Shown in pieces: positions 35,055 to 43,491 of a stretch of DNA of 64,000 nt; positions within the stretch are counted from its first letter, which is position 1; every line of letters starts with the position of its first letter. Origin of the DNA: Haloprofundus salilacus. Lineage in GTDB: Archaea; Halobacteriota; Halobacteria; Halobacteriales; Haloferacaceae. The notes under the pieces were generated by a model. The model was not told where the DNA came from. It was given only the letters and a program-made list of their open reading frames with translations, and ran no database searches. The DNA is taken from contig NZ_CP083723.1 in NCBI RefSeq assembly GCF_020150815.1, positions 1,178,001 through 1,242,000 of the forward strand, read 5' to 3'. Position numbers and translations under genes: made by a program.

Positions 35055-35759
35055 TCACGCCGAGTTCACTTTTTCGACCAACGCCGAAGAGTCGTTCGCC
35101 GGGCTGTTCACCCGCGTCGAGACCGGATACGCGCGCATCTCGGCTTCGGGATACGGGTCCAACAGCGTCGACGCCACGTCTGTATCGGCGGTGAACCAAT
35201 CGTTTTCCTCTTCCGGAGCGAGAACGACGGCCATCCGGTCGTGCAGCGGCGAGACTACCCCGTTCGGTTCCGTCGTGATGATTGCGAACGTCTCTATCGG
35301 CTCGGGGTCGCCCGCGCCGCCGTCGGTGAACTCGTCGAGACCGGTTTGGGTCTCCGGCGGCATCCACCGCTCCCAGATGCCGGCCATCGCGAACGGTCGG
35401 TCGTCCTCGAATGCCACTCGATAGGGTTGCTTGCCGTCTCCGTTTTCGCGCTGAGTCCACTCGTAGAAGCCATCGGCGGGAACGAGACAGCGCCGGTGCT
35501 CGAACGAGTCACGGAAACTTCGCTTCTCGGCGACGCTCTCGGCGCGGGCGTTGATGAACGACTTCGAGCGCGAATCCGCCCACGACGGAACGAACCCCCA
35601 CTGGACCAACCGAAGCGCGTCGGGGGCGTTGTTCGTGATGATCGGCAGTTGCTGGCCGGGCGCGCAGTTGTACCGCGCGTCGAGCGAGCGCTCGGCGGTC
35701 ACGTCGAACCGATCTTCGAGTTCGGGTTGCGGGGTGAAGAGGCTGTACCGACCACACAT
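35055..35759 (-). CDS. HMCES/YedK-type SOS response-associated peptidase
   Basis: A 234-residue protein starting MCGRYSLF, so Cys2 becomes the N-terminal nucleophile that crosslinks to abasic sites in single-stranded DNA. HRRCLVPADGFYEW (residues ~88-101), AMAGIWERW (~128-136), TFAIITTEPN (~155-164) and the HDRMAVVL active-site His segment (~173-180) are all typical. It shields abasic sites from breakage. Confidence 0.94.
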   Translation of the reverse strand: MCGRYSLFTPQPELEDRFDVTAERSLDARYNCAPGQQLPIITNNAPDALRLVQWGFVPSWADSRSKSFINARAESVAEKRSFRDSFEHRRCLVPADGFYEWTQRENGDGKQPYRVAFEDDRPFAMAGIWERWMPPETQTGLDEFTDGGAGDPEPIETFAIITTEPNGVVSPLHDRMAVVLAPEEENDWFTADTDVASTLLDPYPEAEMRAYPVSTRVNSPANDSSALVEKVNSA

Positions 35760-35874
35760 ACGCTAGTCGACGACGCCGAGCGAGTTAGGTCGTCGGGTCG
35801 GTGCGGGTCATCTGGCCGTCCGCGCGTCGTGACGGTGCGACGGGTTTAGGTTCGCCCGTATCCGTCGTACTGGC

Positions 35875-36627
35875 GTGCGAATCGAGAACAGCTTCATTCC
35901 CGTCCGCGGCGTCGGCGAGAAGACCGAACGCCAACTCTGGGAGGCGGGCATCACCCACTGGGACGAGTTCGAGCGCTCGGCAGTCGGCGAGACCACCGCC
36001 GACCGCATCGAGACCTACATCGCGGAGGCGACCGACCGCCTCGACGCCGGCGACTCGCGCTATTTCGACGCGTCGTTTCCGAGCAGCGAGCGCTGGAGAC
36101 TATACGAGAACTTCCGCGAGGAGGCGTGTTTCTTCGACATCGAGACGACTGGACTCGACTCGTCGTACGCCGACGTGACGACGGTGAGCATCCACCGACG
36201 CGGCGAGACGACGACGCTCGTCCGGGGGCAGGACCTCTCGGCGGAGGCGCTTCGAGAGCATCTCGCCGACGCGCCGCTTCTCGTCTCGTTCAACGGCATC
36301 CGATTTGACGCGCCCTTCTTGGAGGACTCGTTCGGAATTGACGTCGACGCCCCGCATCTCGACCTCATGTACCCCTGCAAGCAACTCGGGTTCTCCGGCG
36401 GTCTCAAGCAAATCGAGAAAGACGTCGGTATCGAGCGCGACCGGCCGGACCTCTCGGGTCGCGACGCAGTCCGCCTCTGGCGACAGTACGAACGCGGCGA
36501 CGACGAGGCACTCGACACGCTCGTCTCGTACAACCGCGACGACACGGTGAACCTTCGGACACTCGCCGATGACGTTTCCTCCCGCCTCCACGACGACGTA
36601 TTTGCGGACGTACAGTCCCCGTTGTGA
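35875..36627 (+). CDS. Ribonuclease H-like exonuclease (YprB type)
   Basis: A 250-residue protein from GTG 35875. An N-terminal helix-hairpin-helix region (residues ~1-45; IPVRGVGEKTERQLWEAGIT) precedes a DEDD-type 3'-5' exonuclease fold: FFDIETTGLDSSYADV (~85-100, Asp-Glu), VSFNGIRFDAPFLE (~137-150) and SYNRDDTVNLRTL (~219-231, the last Asp). Probably a DNA or RNA processing nuclease (COG3359). It is monocistronic. Confidence 0.88.
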   Translation: MRIENSFIPVRGVGEKTERQLWEAGITHWDEFERSAVGETTADRIETYIAEATDRLDAGDSRYFDASFPSSERWRLYENFREEACFFDIETTGLDSSYADVTTVSIHRRGETTTLVRGQDLSAEALREHLADAPLLVSFNGIRFDAPFLEDSFGIDVDAPHLDLMYPCKQLGFSGGLKQIEKDVGIERDRPDLSGRDAVRLWRQYERGDDEALDTLVSYNRDDTVNLRTLADDVSSRLHDDVFADVQSPL

Positions 36628-36634
36628 GCAGACC

Positions 36635-37315
36635 TCAGTTCGCCCGCGTGTCCTCCTGCCGTCCGTCGCGCCGTTCGTCGCCGGGTCGCCGGCGCTCGTC
36701 GTCCGGGCGGAGCGTGTTCTCGATCAACGTCTTCGCCGCTCGGCGGAACCGCTCCGACGCCGCGTTTCCGGAGACACCCAGTTCGTCGGCCAGCCCCGCC
36801 AACGACTGTTCGCGCGGAATCTCGAGGTAGACCTCCTTCACTGCCGTGACGAGCGTCTCGCGTTGGGTGGTCGTCAGCCCGTACTCCTCGACGGTCGACA
36901 CCTCTCGTTCCTCGAAGAGCCGGTGAAGTTCGAAGTCGACGCCGCGTTCGCGGCAGAACGCGTAAAATCGGGCGAACGATTCGCGGTCGGGGAACCCGGC
37001 ACGAAACTGCCACCCCTCGTGCGTCGCCGTGAGGGTGTGGACGACGTCCCCTTCCTCGACCAACAGCGGATAGATGCTCGACTCGAGACCTTCGCCGCGC
37101 AACTCCGTCTGATAGAGACGAGAACCGGGGGTGGCGACTTGCGACAGCGAACCGACGGTCGAGTCCTCTTCGGCGACCCGTTCGAAGGCTTCGAAGTCGT
37201 CGGTCTCCGCCCACACGAGAATACGCACCCGGTCGTCGTCGACGGCGTCCGACCGTTCCCACACGATTTTCGTCTCGGACGTTTGCTGCAACGTCCGTCG
37301 CAGTATCGGATGATC
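36635..37315 (-). pseudogene. Bat-type HTH regulator, 5' end truncated
   Basis: The body is a clear bacterio-opsin-activator-like regulator. It begins mid-domain with RRTLQQTSETKIVWERSDAV and continues through ILVWAETDDFEAFERVAEED and LVTAVKEVYLEIPREQSLAG to the HTH_10 motif LADELGVSGNAASERFRRAA, ending near the charged tail EDTRAN. The first strand of the usual N-terminal domain and a start codon are missing. The frame stays open upstream to 37492, but that part is the antisense of a different gene fragment. It could still be expressed from an unusual start; I judge it rearranged. Confidence 0.65.
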
Positions 37316-37464
37316 GAGGGTATCACGTCCACCTCCCGAAGTTCGACGAGGCGGGGCTCGTCGAGTTCGACGCCGACGAACGGACGGTCCGCCCACGTTC
37401 GATACCGCCGTTAGAGGACGTGGTCGGGTCGGAACCCGGCGTTTCGGTCGCGGAAACAGACTGA
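37306..37464 (+). pseudogene. 3' fragment of a DUF7344-domain gene
   Basis: On the plus strand YHVHLPKFDEAGLVEFDADE (from about 37321) is the signature end of a DUF7344 winged-helix domain, followed by a tail ending VSVAETD and TGA 37464. No N-terminal part or start exists upstream; that DNA is the Bat-type gene on the other strand. The fragment therefore marks a junction between two regulator genes. Confidence 0.6.
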
Positions 37465-37472
37465 GACGTTGC

Positions 37473-37670
37473 TTACGCCAGGATGTCGCCAATGCGTCGC
37501 GGTTCGCCGTTCAATTCGGGTTGTTTCTCGACTATCTTCAGCACTTCGTGGTCGGTGACGTCGGGGTAGGACTTCTGCGTCGCGTCCTCGATGAGCTTCT
37601 TTTCGAGACGGAACTCGGTTCCGTCGTAGACGACGTCGACGCCTTGTTCGTCGAAGGAAAGGGCGGTCAT
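37473..37670 (-). CDS. DUF5800 family protein
   Basis: A 65-residue protein, MTALSFDEQGVDVVYDGTEF at the start and EPRRIGDILA at the end. The sequence is highly typical of the small DUF5800 family conserved across haloarchaea. It has no Cys, is acidic, and is likely a single alpha/beta unit. Function unknown. It starts at ATG 37670, divergent from the bactofilin-like gene. Confidence 0.85.
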   Translation of the reverse strand: MTALSFDEQGVDVVYDGTEFRLEKKLIEDATQKSYPDVTDHEVLKIVEKQPELNGEPRRIGDILA

Positions 37671-37756
37671 ACCCCGCCGTTGGCCACCGTCACGTAAAAG
37701 CGTGGCTCGTCGTCTGCCGCGCGTCTTGCGGACTGTTTATTATCCCCTACGTTCTG

Positions 37757-38620
37757 GTGCGCACTGTGCCACCCGGTCAGGACCCGCTCGACGCCCTCCG
37801 CATCCCCGACGGAACGACCGTCGAGGAACACGACTTGGTGACCGACGGCGACGTCATCGTCGGGAGCCAGGCCACCGTCGACTTCGGCGTCCGCGGCCGG
37901 AACCTCGCTGCCGGCGAACGCGCGTCGTTCGGCGGCGACATCGAAGCGGACGGCGACTGCCGACTCGATATGTGGTGCGACGTCGCCGGTAACGTCCTCG
38001 TCGGCGACGACGCTTACCTCGGCGAGCGCGTCCACATCGGCGGTCGGCTGATGGTGTCGGGCGACTTGGACATCGGCGACGACGTCGAGATAGACGAGGG
38101 GTTCGAGGCCAGCGGCTGGATCGTCATCCGCAACCCGGTGCCGACGCTCGTTTTCTACTTCATCGTCCTCTCGCAGTTGTTGAAACTCGGCGAACGCGAC
38201 GCAGCCAACGAACTCGCGGCGGCGATGGCTGACGGCGACGAACAGCGCGACCCGCTCGTCGTCCCCCGCGGCGGCCACGTCTCCGACGACGCGTGGCGCG
38301 TCTCGACGCCGGCCCGCATCGGCGACGACTGCCGACTCCACGGCAACGTCCGCGCGGAGTCCGTCGACGTGGGCGAGCGAAACAACATCTTCGGGAGCCT
38401 CCGCGCGCGAGAGGACATCTTCGTCGGGTCGGAGAGCCGCATACACGGCGATGTGACTACCCGCACCGGAACCGTCCGCATCGACGAAGGCGCGCGCATC
38501 CTCGGCGACGTGGTCTGTTCGGACCTCGTCGTCCACGAAGGTGCGACCGTCGACGGGTCGATGCGCGCCCGAGGCGAGGTGCGCCTCGTCCGCAGCGACA
38601 TGACGCGTGAGATCGAGTAG
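37757..38620 (+). CDS. Bactofilin-like polymer-forming protein with central hydrophobic segment
   Basis: A 287-residue protein (GTG 37757, or GTG 37766 three codons later; TATA-like TTTATTA near 37735). It has short beta-helix turns on both sides: VIVGSQATVDFGVRGRNL, DVAGNVLVGDDAYLGERVHI, and at the end SRIHGDVTTRTGTVRIDEGA and ILGDVVCSDLVVHEGATVDG. Between them (~125-150) is a hydrophobic stretch, ASGWIVIRNPVPTLVFYFIV. Bactofilins and haloarchaeal halofilins polymerise on the membrane and affect cell shape; this is a reasonable assignment. Confidence 0.75.
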   Translation: MRTVPPGQDPLDALRIPDGTTVEEHDLVTDGDVIVGSQATVDFGVRGRNLAAGERASFGGDIEADGDCRLDMWCDVAGNVLVGDDAYLGERVHIGGRLMVSGDLDIGDDVEIDEGFEASGWIVIRNPVPTLVFYFIVLSQLLKLGERDAANELAAAMADGDEQRDPLVVPRGGHVSDDAWRVSTPARIGDDCRLHGNVRAESVDVGERNNIFGSLRAREDIFVGSESRIHGDVTTRTGTVRIDEGARILGDVVCSDLVVHEGATVDGSMRARGEVRLVRSDMTREIE

Positions 38621-38671
38621 GTTTCCCGACGTAACCGAAAGGAAATTCCCCGAGACGACGGAACGGAGCGT

Positions 38672-39847
38672 ATGCTCACTATCGCGCTCGCGGGCAAGCC
38701 GAACGCGGGCAAGTCGACATTCTACACCGCGGCCACGATGGCCGACGTGGACGTGGCGAACTACCCGTTCACCACCATCGACGCCAACCGCGGCGTCACG
38801 TACGCGCGGACCGACTGTCCCTGTCTCGAACACGACGAGCGCTGCGGCAACTGCGAGGCCGGCAAGCGCTACGTCGCCGTCGAACTGCTCGACGTGGCCG
38901 GACTCGTTCCCGGTGCGCACGAGGGGAAGGGCCTCGGCAACCAGTTCCTCGACGAACTGACGAACGCCGACGTCATCGTCAACGTCGTCGACGCCTCCGG
39001 CGGCACGAACGAGGAGGGCGAACCCGTCGAAGTCGGGACGTACGATCCGCTCGACGAGGTCGACTTCATCGAGGAGGAGATGGACCAGTGGCTAGCGGGC
39101 ATCATCGAGCGTAACTGGGAGTCGATCGAGCGCAAGTCGCGCTCGCCCGACTTCGACATCGACGACGTGCTCGCGGAGTTGCTCACGGGGTTCGGCGCGT
39201 CGGAGTACGAAGTCGCCGCCAGCCTCCGGGAACTCGACTACCCCGCCGACCCGATGCAGTGGACCGACGACCACCGCGAGGCGCTGGCCCGGGACGTGCG
39301 CGCGCGCACGAAACCGATCGTCCTCGTCGCCAACAAAGTCGACATCGCCCCCGAGGAGAACGTCGAACGGCTGCGCGAAACGGAGAATCTCGTCGTCCCG
39401 GCGACGGCGGACGGTGAACTCGCGCTTCGGCGCGCCGCCGAAGCGGGCATCGTCGACTACGACCCCGGCGACGAGGACTTCGAACTCGTCGGCGACGTGA
39501 ATGACGCTCAGCGGAAGGGACTCGAGCAGATTCGCGACGTGATGGCCGAGTACGGCGGCACCGGCGTTCAGCAGGCGATAAACACGGCGGTGTACAACCT
39601 ACTCGACCACCTGACGGCGTACCCCGTTCAGAACGAGTCGAAGTGGACCGACGGGCAGGGCAACGTCCTCCCCGACGCGTTTCTTCTCCCTCGCGGGTCG
39701 ACGCCCGCGGACCTCGCCTACGCCGTCCACTCCGACATCGGCGACGGCTACCTCCACGCCGTCGACGCGAAATCGAAGCGACGCATCTCGGATTCCTACG
39801 AGTTGACGGAAGGCGACGTCATCAAAATCGTCAGTACGGCGAAGTAG
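38672..39847 (+). CDS. YchF/Ola1-like GTP-binding protein (archaeal)
   Basis: A 391-residue translation-factor-related P-loop GTPase/ATPase. G1 is AGKPNAGKSTF (residues ~7-17), G3 is LLDVAGLVPGAHEGKGLGNQ (~71-90), G4 is VLVANKVD (~216-223), and a C-terminal TGS domain (~310-391) includes DAFLLPRGSTPADLAYAVHS. An insert with four Cys (CPCLEHDERCGNC, ~50-62) could bind zinc, as in archaeal members. The upstream bactofilin-like gene is 51 nt away and may be co-transcribed. Confidence 0.93.
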   Translation: MLTIALAGKPNAGKSTFYTAATMADVDVANYPFTTIDANRGVTYARTDCPCLEHDERCGNCEAGKRYVAVELLDVAGLVPGAHEGKGLGNQFLDELTNADVIVNVVDASGGTNEEGEPVEVGTYDPLDEVDFIEEEMDQWLAGIIERNWESIERKSRSPDFDIDDVLAELLTGFGASEYEVAASLRELDYPADPMQWTDDHREALARDVRARTKPIVLVANKVDIAPEENVERLRETENLVVPATADGELALRRAAEAGIVDYDPGDEDFELVGDVNDAQRKGLEQIRDVMAEYGGTGVQQAINTAVYNLLDHLTAYPVQNESKWTDGQGNVLPDAFLLPRGSTPADLAYAVHSDIGDGYLHAVDAKSKRRISDSYELTEGDVIKIVSTAK

Positions 39848-39998
39848 CGGCGGACGGACTCGAAGCGTATCTCGAAAACGCGTAACGTACACTAGCGGGT
39901 CTCAGTGAGCTGCTACTTCGACTTTCGAGGAGAGGAATCCGAGACCGACACCTCGCTCGATCCACTGCGACGCTCAGAAAGGGCTCGGGAGACCGCGC

Positions 39999-40319
39999 TC
40001 AGTCGGCGCTGCTGCCGACCGTCGTGTCGTTGCTCGCGTCCGACGCGCGGTTGTGCTGGCGCCGCTCCCACGCCCAGCGCTGGCGGATGGCGCGACGGCC
40101 CGTCTCGGTCAGTTCGTAGTAGTTCGTCCGCTGGTCCAAGGTTCCTTTCTCGACAAGTCCCGCGTCGACGAGGATGTCGAGGTTCGGGTAGAGACGCCCG
40201 TTGTTGACCTCGCCGCCGAGGTACTCCTCGATGTGGACTTTGATCTCCTGCCCAGAGGGGTGGTCCTGTCCCGCGCAGACGAACAGTAGGTCTCGTTGGA
40301 AGCCAGTTAGGTCGTTCAC
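39999..40319 (-). CDS. PadR family transcription regulator
   Basis: A 106-residue winged-helix protein: DLTGFQRDLLFVCAGQDHPS, GQEIKVHIEEYLGGEVNNGR, LYPNLDILVDAGLVEKGTLD. I chose GTG 40319, giving the family-typical VNDLTGFQRD, over TTG 40367. PadR proteins are small dimeric repressors of stress or metabolic genes. The promoter-side region contains a GTTCGA-like word array (40407-40480). Confidence 0.9.
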   Translation of the reverse strand: MNDLTGFQRDLLFVCAGQDHPSGQEIKVHIEEYLGGEVNNGRLYPNLDILVDAGLVEKGTLDQRTNYYELTETGRRAIRQRWAWERRQHNRASDASNDTTVGSSAD

Positions 40320-40406
40320 ATCAACGCGGACGACACTCAGGATGTTAGTTATCGGGCTGCTAAGCAATCTGACGCCGAAATCGCCGCGAAATTAGTAACT
40401 CCTTGC

Positions 40407-40480
40407 GTTCGTCGCCGACCGTTCGTCGCGGTTCGTCTCGGACCGTTTCGACCGTTTCGAACCGTTTCAACCCCGTTCAG
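40407..40480. repeat. Phased GTT(T)CG word array upstream of PadR
   Basis: GTTCG or GTTTCG words start at 40407, 40421, 40431, 40445, 40454, 40464 and 40475, including the near-exact tandem ACCGTTTCGA ACCGTTTCAA. Most spacings are 9-11 bp. It lies about 90-160 nt upstream of GTG 40319 in a gap with no other gene besides the small membrane pseudogene that follows. Confidence 0.45.
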
Positions 40481-40612
40481 TCGGGCGATTTTCGAAAACG
40501 GTCGCTCGGCATCGGTTCAGGTGGTCGGGGGGTGTGAGGAGGAGTTCCTGTCGGCACCCGCCGCTGCCGACCGTTCTCCGATCTCGAACCCGACGACGAC
40601 CGTCGAACGCGG

Positions 40613-40827
40613 TTACGCGTTGTACGTTCCCGCACCGACGGCCAACCGCAACAGCACCGCCGAGAAGATGAGTATCCAGCAGGCGAAGAACACGACCGCG
40701 ATGGTCCCCAGATATCGACCTCCGTCCCCCTGAGTTGCACCTCCTTTAGCTGCCAGAGGTACACCGTCGACTCGACGCCCATCACAACCAACAGAACCGC
40801 GATCACTCTAATCGCAGTCGTCGACAC
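40613..40827 (-). pseudogene. Two-helix membrane protein with one-base frameshift
   Basis: From GTG 40827 the frame encodes RVIAVLLVVMGVESTVYLW, one helix, and LKEVQL. The continuation, QGDGGRYLGTIAVVFFACWI and a hydrophobic end finishing AGTYNA at TAA 40613, is in another frame. One extra base near 40735 joins them into a normal two-helix protein of about 71 residues. Either a recent mutation or a base-calling error. Function unknown. Confidence 0.65.
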
Positions 40828-41077
40828 GTGGTGTCCTCCCGTCGGATTCGCTCACTCCGTTCGCTCTCCAACGACGTTCGCAAACGCGCGACGTCTGCTC
40901 GCTCGGGGGCAATCCGACCGGTTCGTGGCTCACTGTTCTCATCGCTCTCGCTGTTTTCGATTCGACGACCCTCGGTCACGCGTAAAATATATTATAGTTC
41001 TGTTAATTCACAGAAAGTAACTTGAACGACGCTACACGGACCGACGTTTCAAGTATCTCCTCGTCCGCTGTTATCGT

Positions 41078-41257
41078 ATGTACAGAGCAATCCTCCCCGA
41101 CGGCGACATGGAGTGCGCCGACTACGAACGCGACGAGTACGGTGTCAACATCTTCACCGACGACGAGGAGTTCATCGCGTTCATCCCGTACGCGAATCTC
41201 GTCGCGATAATCAACGAGAACGTCCAACTCGGCGACGAGCCCTCGATTGCGGACTGA
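41078..41257 (+). CDS. Small acidic conserved protein
   Basis: A 59-residue protein starting MYRAILPDGDMECADYERDE, containing EEFIAFIPYANLVAIINEN and ending PSIAD. Its composition is strongly haloarchaeal, and the regular alternation of charged and hydrophobic residues suggests a small beta-alpha fold. It is convergent with the UbiA-type gene. No family is recognised. Confidence 0.75.
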   Translation: MYRAILPDGDMECADYERDEYGVNIFTDDEEFIAFIPYANLVAIINENVQLGDEPSIAD

Positions 41258-41284
41258 ACGAACCGTTCGCGAGTCGACGGTGAT

Positions 41285-42139
41285 TCACGAGAGCGGTCGA
41301 TACCGAACGGCCACCAGGAGCAACGCCAGAAAGACGTACGACCCGCGGACCAACACCATCGTCGCGAGCGTCGGATCCGTCGTCCTAGCGGAGACGGTGG
41401 CGACGACGCCAAACGCCGCGGCGGCGACGATCGTTCCGACCGGGAACGCGCCGACCAGCGCGAACCCGACGACGAGACCCAACCCCGAAACCACGAACGC
41501 GTAGGCGAGTCGCCGGGCGTCGCGTCGTCCGAGTACGACCGCCACGGTTCGTTTGTCGATGGAGCGGTCGTACTCGTAATCCTTCGAGTCGTCGATGATC
41601 TTCACGCCCGTCAGAATCACGAGAAAGACGAGCGCGAACGCCAGCGGCGTCGACGCGAACGCGCCGGTCTGGACGTAGTACCCACCCAGGATAGCCAGCG
41701 CGATGCCGGTCGGATAGCCCAGCGTCGTCGTCACAGCGCGCATGTCCATCTGCGGCGCGTGGAGGTAACCGATCACCCAACACGGCAGTGTCACCGCGGC
41801 GGCGACGGGACCGACGAGCGACCAGAGCGCGACGAGACAGGCGGCGAACCCGAGCGTCGCGCCGGCGAGCGCGAGGCGACAGCCGCCGACCGACAGCGGG
41901 TGGTCGTCGTCCTCGCCGCGGAGGTGGAAGTCGACGTAGCCGTCCTTGACGTGGGCGGTGTAGACGGCGAAGAAGACGGCGAGCGCGTGCGTCGCGCCGA
42001 CGACAGGCGAGAACTCCCCGGCGAGGACGCTGCCGAACCACGACGCGGCGACCGGCGGTAGCATAAACACCGGATGCACCTGCGACCCGAACGCCCGAAG
42101 CGCCGCTACCGGTCCAGTTCCGTGTCGTGCGACTGCCAT
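41285..42139 (-). CDS. UbiA-family prenyltransferase
   Basis: A 284-residue membrane protein with eight or nine helices. The first Asp-rich region is KDGYVDFHLRGEDDDHP (residues ~65-81), and the second is KIIDDSKDYEYDRSIDKRT (~180-198), matching the two Asp motifs that bind prenyl diphosphate through Mg2+. It could transfer prenyl groups to quinone, lipid or heme precursors; which one is not clear. The first motif is not the standard NDxxDxxxD. It starts at ATG 42139. Confidence 0.85.
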   Translation of the reverse strand: MAVARHGTGPVAALRAFGSQVHPVFMLPPVAASWFGSVLAGEFSPVVGATHALAVFFAVYTAHVKDGYVDFHLRGEDDDHPLSVGGCRLALAGATLGFAACLVALWSLVGPVAAAVTLPCWVIGYLHAPQMDMRAVTTTLGYPTGIALAILGGYYVQTGAFASTPLAFALVFLVILTGVKIIDDSKDYEYDRSIDKRTVAVVLGRRDARRLAYAFVVSGLGLVVGFALVGAFPVGTIVAAAAFGVVATVSARTTDPTLATMVLVRGSYVFLALLLVAVRYRPLS

Positions 42140-42213
42140 AGGCTAGTCGCCATCGAACGGAGGGATAAATCCTGTCCGCGCGGGGGCGAAACCCCCTCGT
42201 CGGAACGCAGCGC

Positions 42214-43335
42214 TCAGCGGACCGCGCGCGCAGCGTCGGTCATGATTTCAATGGCTTCCTTCAGGTCCTCGGTCCTCGTCGCGTACGACAGTCGGGCGTA
42301 GCCCGCGCCGTGTTCGCCGAAGGCGTCGCCAGGGACGACGATGACGCCGCTCGAGAGCACCTCGTCGATCCAGCCGTCGGGAACCTTGGGCATCGCGTAG
42401 AACGCGCCGCCGGGCGTCGGCACCTCCAGTCCGGCGTCGGTGAGACCGTCGACGACGAGGTCGCGACGCTCGCGGAACGACGCCGTCATTTCGTCGACGA
42501 TGTCGCGCGGTCCCGACAGCGCCGCCTCCGCGGCGTACTGCGCCGGGGCGCTCGCGCAGGCTTGCACGTACTGGTGGACGCGGAGCATCCGCTCGATGCG
42601 TCGCTCGGAGCCGTACACCCAGCCGAGTCGCCATCCGGTCATCGAGAACAGTTTGGAGGCAGAGTTGACGACGACGACGTTGTCCGTCTCGGCGTACTCG
42701 ACGGGCGAGTGGAACTCGCCGTCGAAGACGGTGTACTCGTACACCTCGTCGGAGATGCAGAGCACGTCGTGTTCGTCGGCGATGCGGGCGAACTCGCGGA
42801 TGTCCTCCTCGGGAGAAACTGCCCCCGTGGGGTTACCGGGGCTATTGACGACGAACGCCGCCGTGTTCTCGGTGATGGCGTCTTCGACCGCCGCCGGGTC
42901 GAGCGTCAGGTCCTCGCGGAGCGCCACGGGGACGGGGTCGCCGCCCGCGAGCTTCGTCAGCGCGTCGTAGGAGACGAAGCCGGGGTCGGGGATGATGACC
43001 TCCTCTCCTTCGTCGACGTGCGCCTCAAGTGCGATGTGGAGCGCCTCGCTTCCTCCGGCCGTTGCGATGACCCGCTCGGGCGAGAGGCTCACGCCCTGGT
43101 CCGTCTCGTGTTTGGCGGCGATGGCCTCGCGGAGCGGAAGCACGCCCTTGTTCGGGGTGTAGCCGTCGGCCTTTCCCGACTCGATGGCGTCGACGGCGGC
43201 CGCTCGCGCGTGGTCAGGCGTCGGGAAGTCCGGTTGGCCGATGCCGAGGTTGATGGCGTCGTCGCCCGCCGCCTCGAACACCTTCCGGATGCCGCTGATA
43301 GAGATTCGCTCGACTCGCTCGGAGAACTCCGTCAT
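42214..43335 (-). CDS. PLP-dependent aminotransferase, class I/II
   Basis: A 373-residue aspartate/aromatic-type aminotransferase. The PLP Lys lies in NSASKLFSMTGWRLGWV (residues ~223-239). ATAGGSEALHIALEAHV (~92-108), VNSPGNPTGAV (~166-176) and SDEVYEYTVFDG (~198-209) are the standard substrate and cofactor contacts, and YARLSYATRTEDL sits near the C-terminus. ATG 43335 (MTEFSERVERI) is preferred to the farther in-frame codon. Amino donor and acceptor are not specified. Confidence 0.93.
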   Translation of the reverse strand: MTEFSERVERISISGIRKVFEAAGDDAINLGIGQPDFPTPDHARAAAVDAIESGKADGYTPNKGVLPLREAIAAKHETDQGVSLSPERVIATAGGSEALHIALEAHVDEGEEVIIPDPGFVSYDALTKLAGGDPVPVALREDLTLDPAAVEDAITENTAAFVVNSPGNPTGAVSPEEDIREFARIADEHDVLCISDEVYEYTVFDGEFHSPVEYAETDNVVVVNSASKLFSMTGWRLGWVYGSERRIERMLRVHQYVQACASAPAQYAAEAALSGPRDIVDEMTASFRERRDLVVDGLTDAGLEVPTPGGAFYAMPKVPDGWIDEVLSSGVIVVPGDAFGEHGAGYARLSYATRTEDLKEAIEIMTDAARAVR

Positions 43336-43491
43336 GCTCGTATCCGTGCGGGCCGTCCGCATAGTTCTTGCTTCCGCGGAAGCGAGAGCGTGGCTTGGGT
43401 CGAACGCGGTCGTGCGGGCGTCGTTCGACCGGCGAGCGGCGATTTTCTACAATCAGCTTAGCAAACGTCGAGCAGAAAAGACAGGTCGAAC

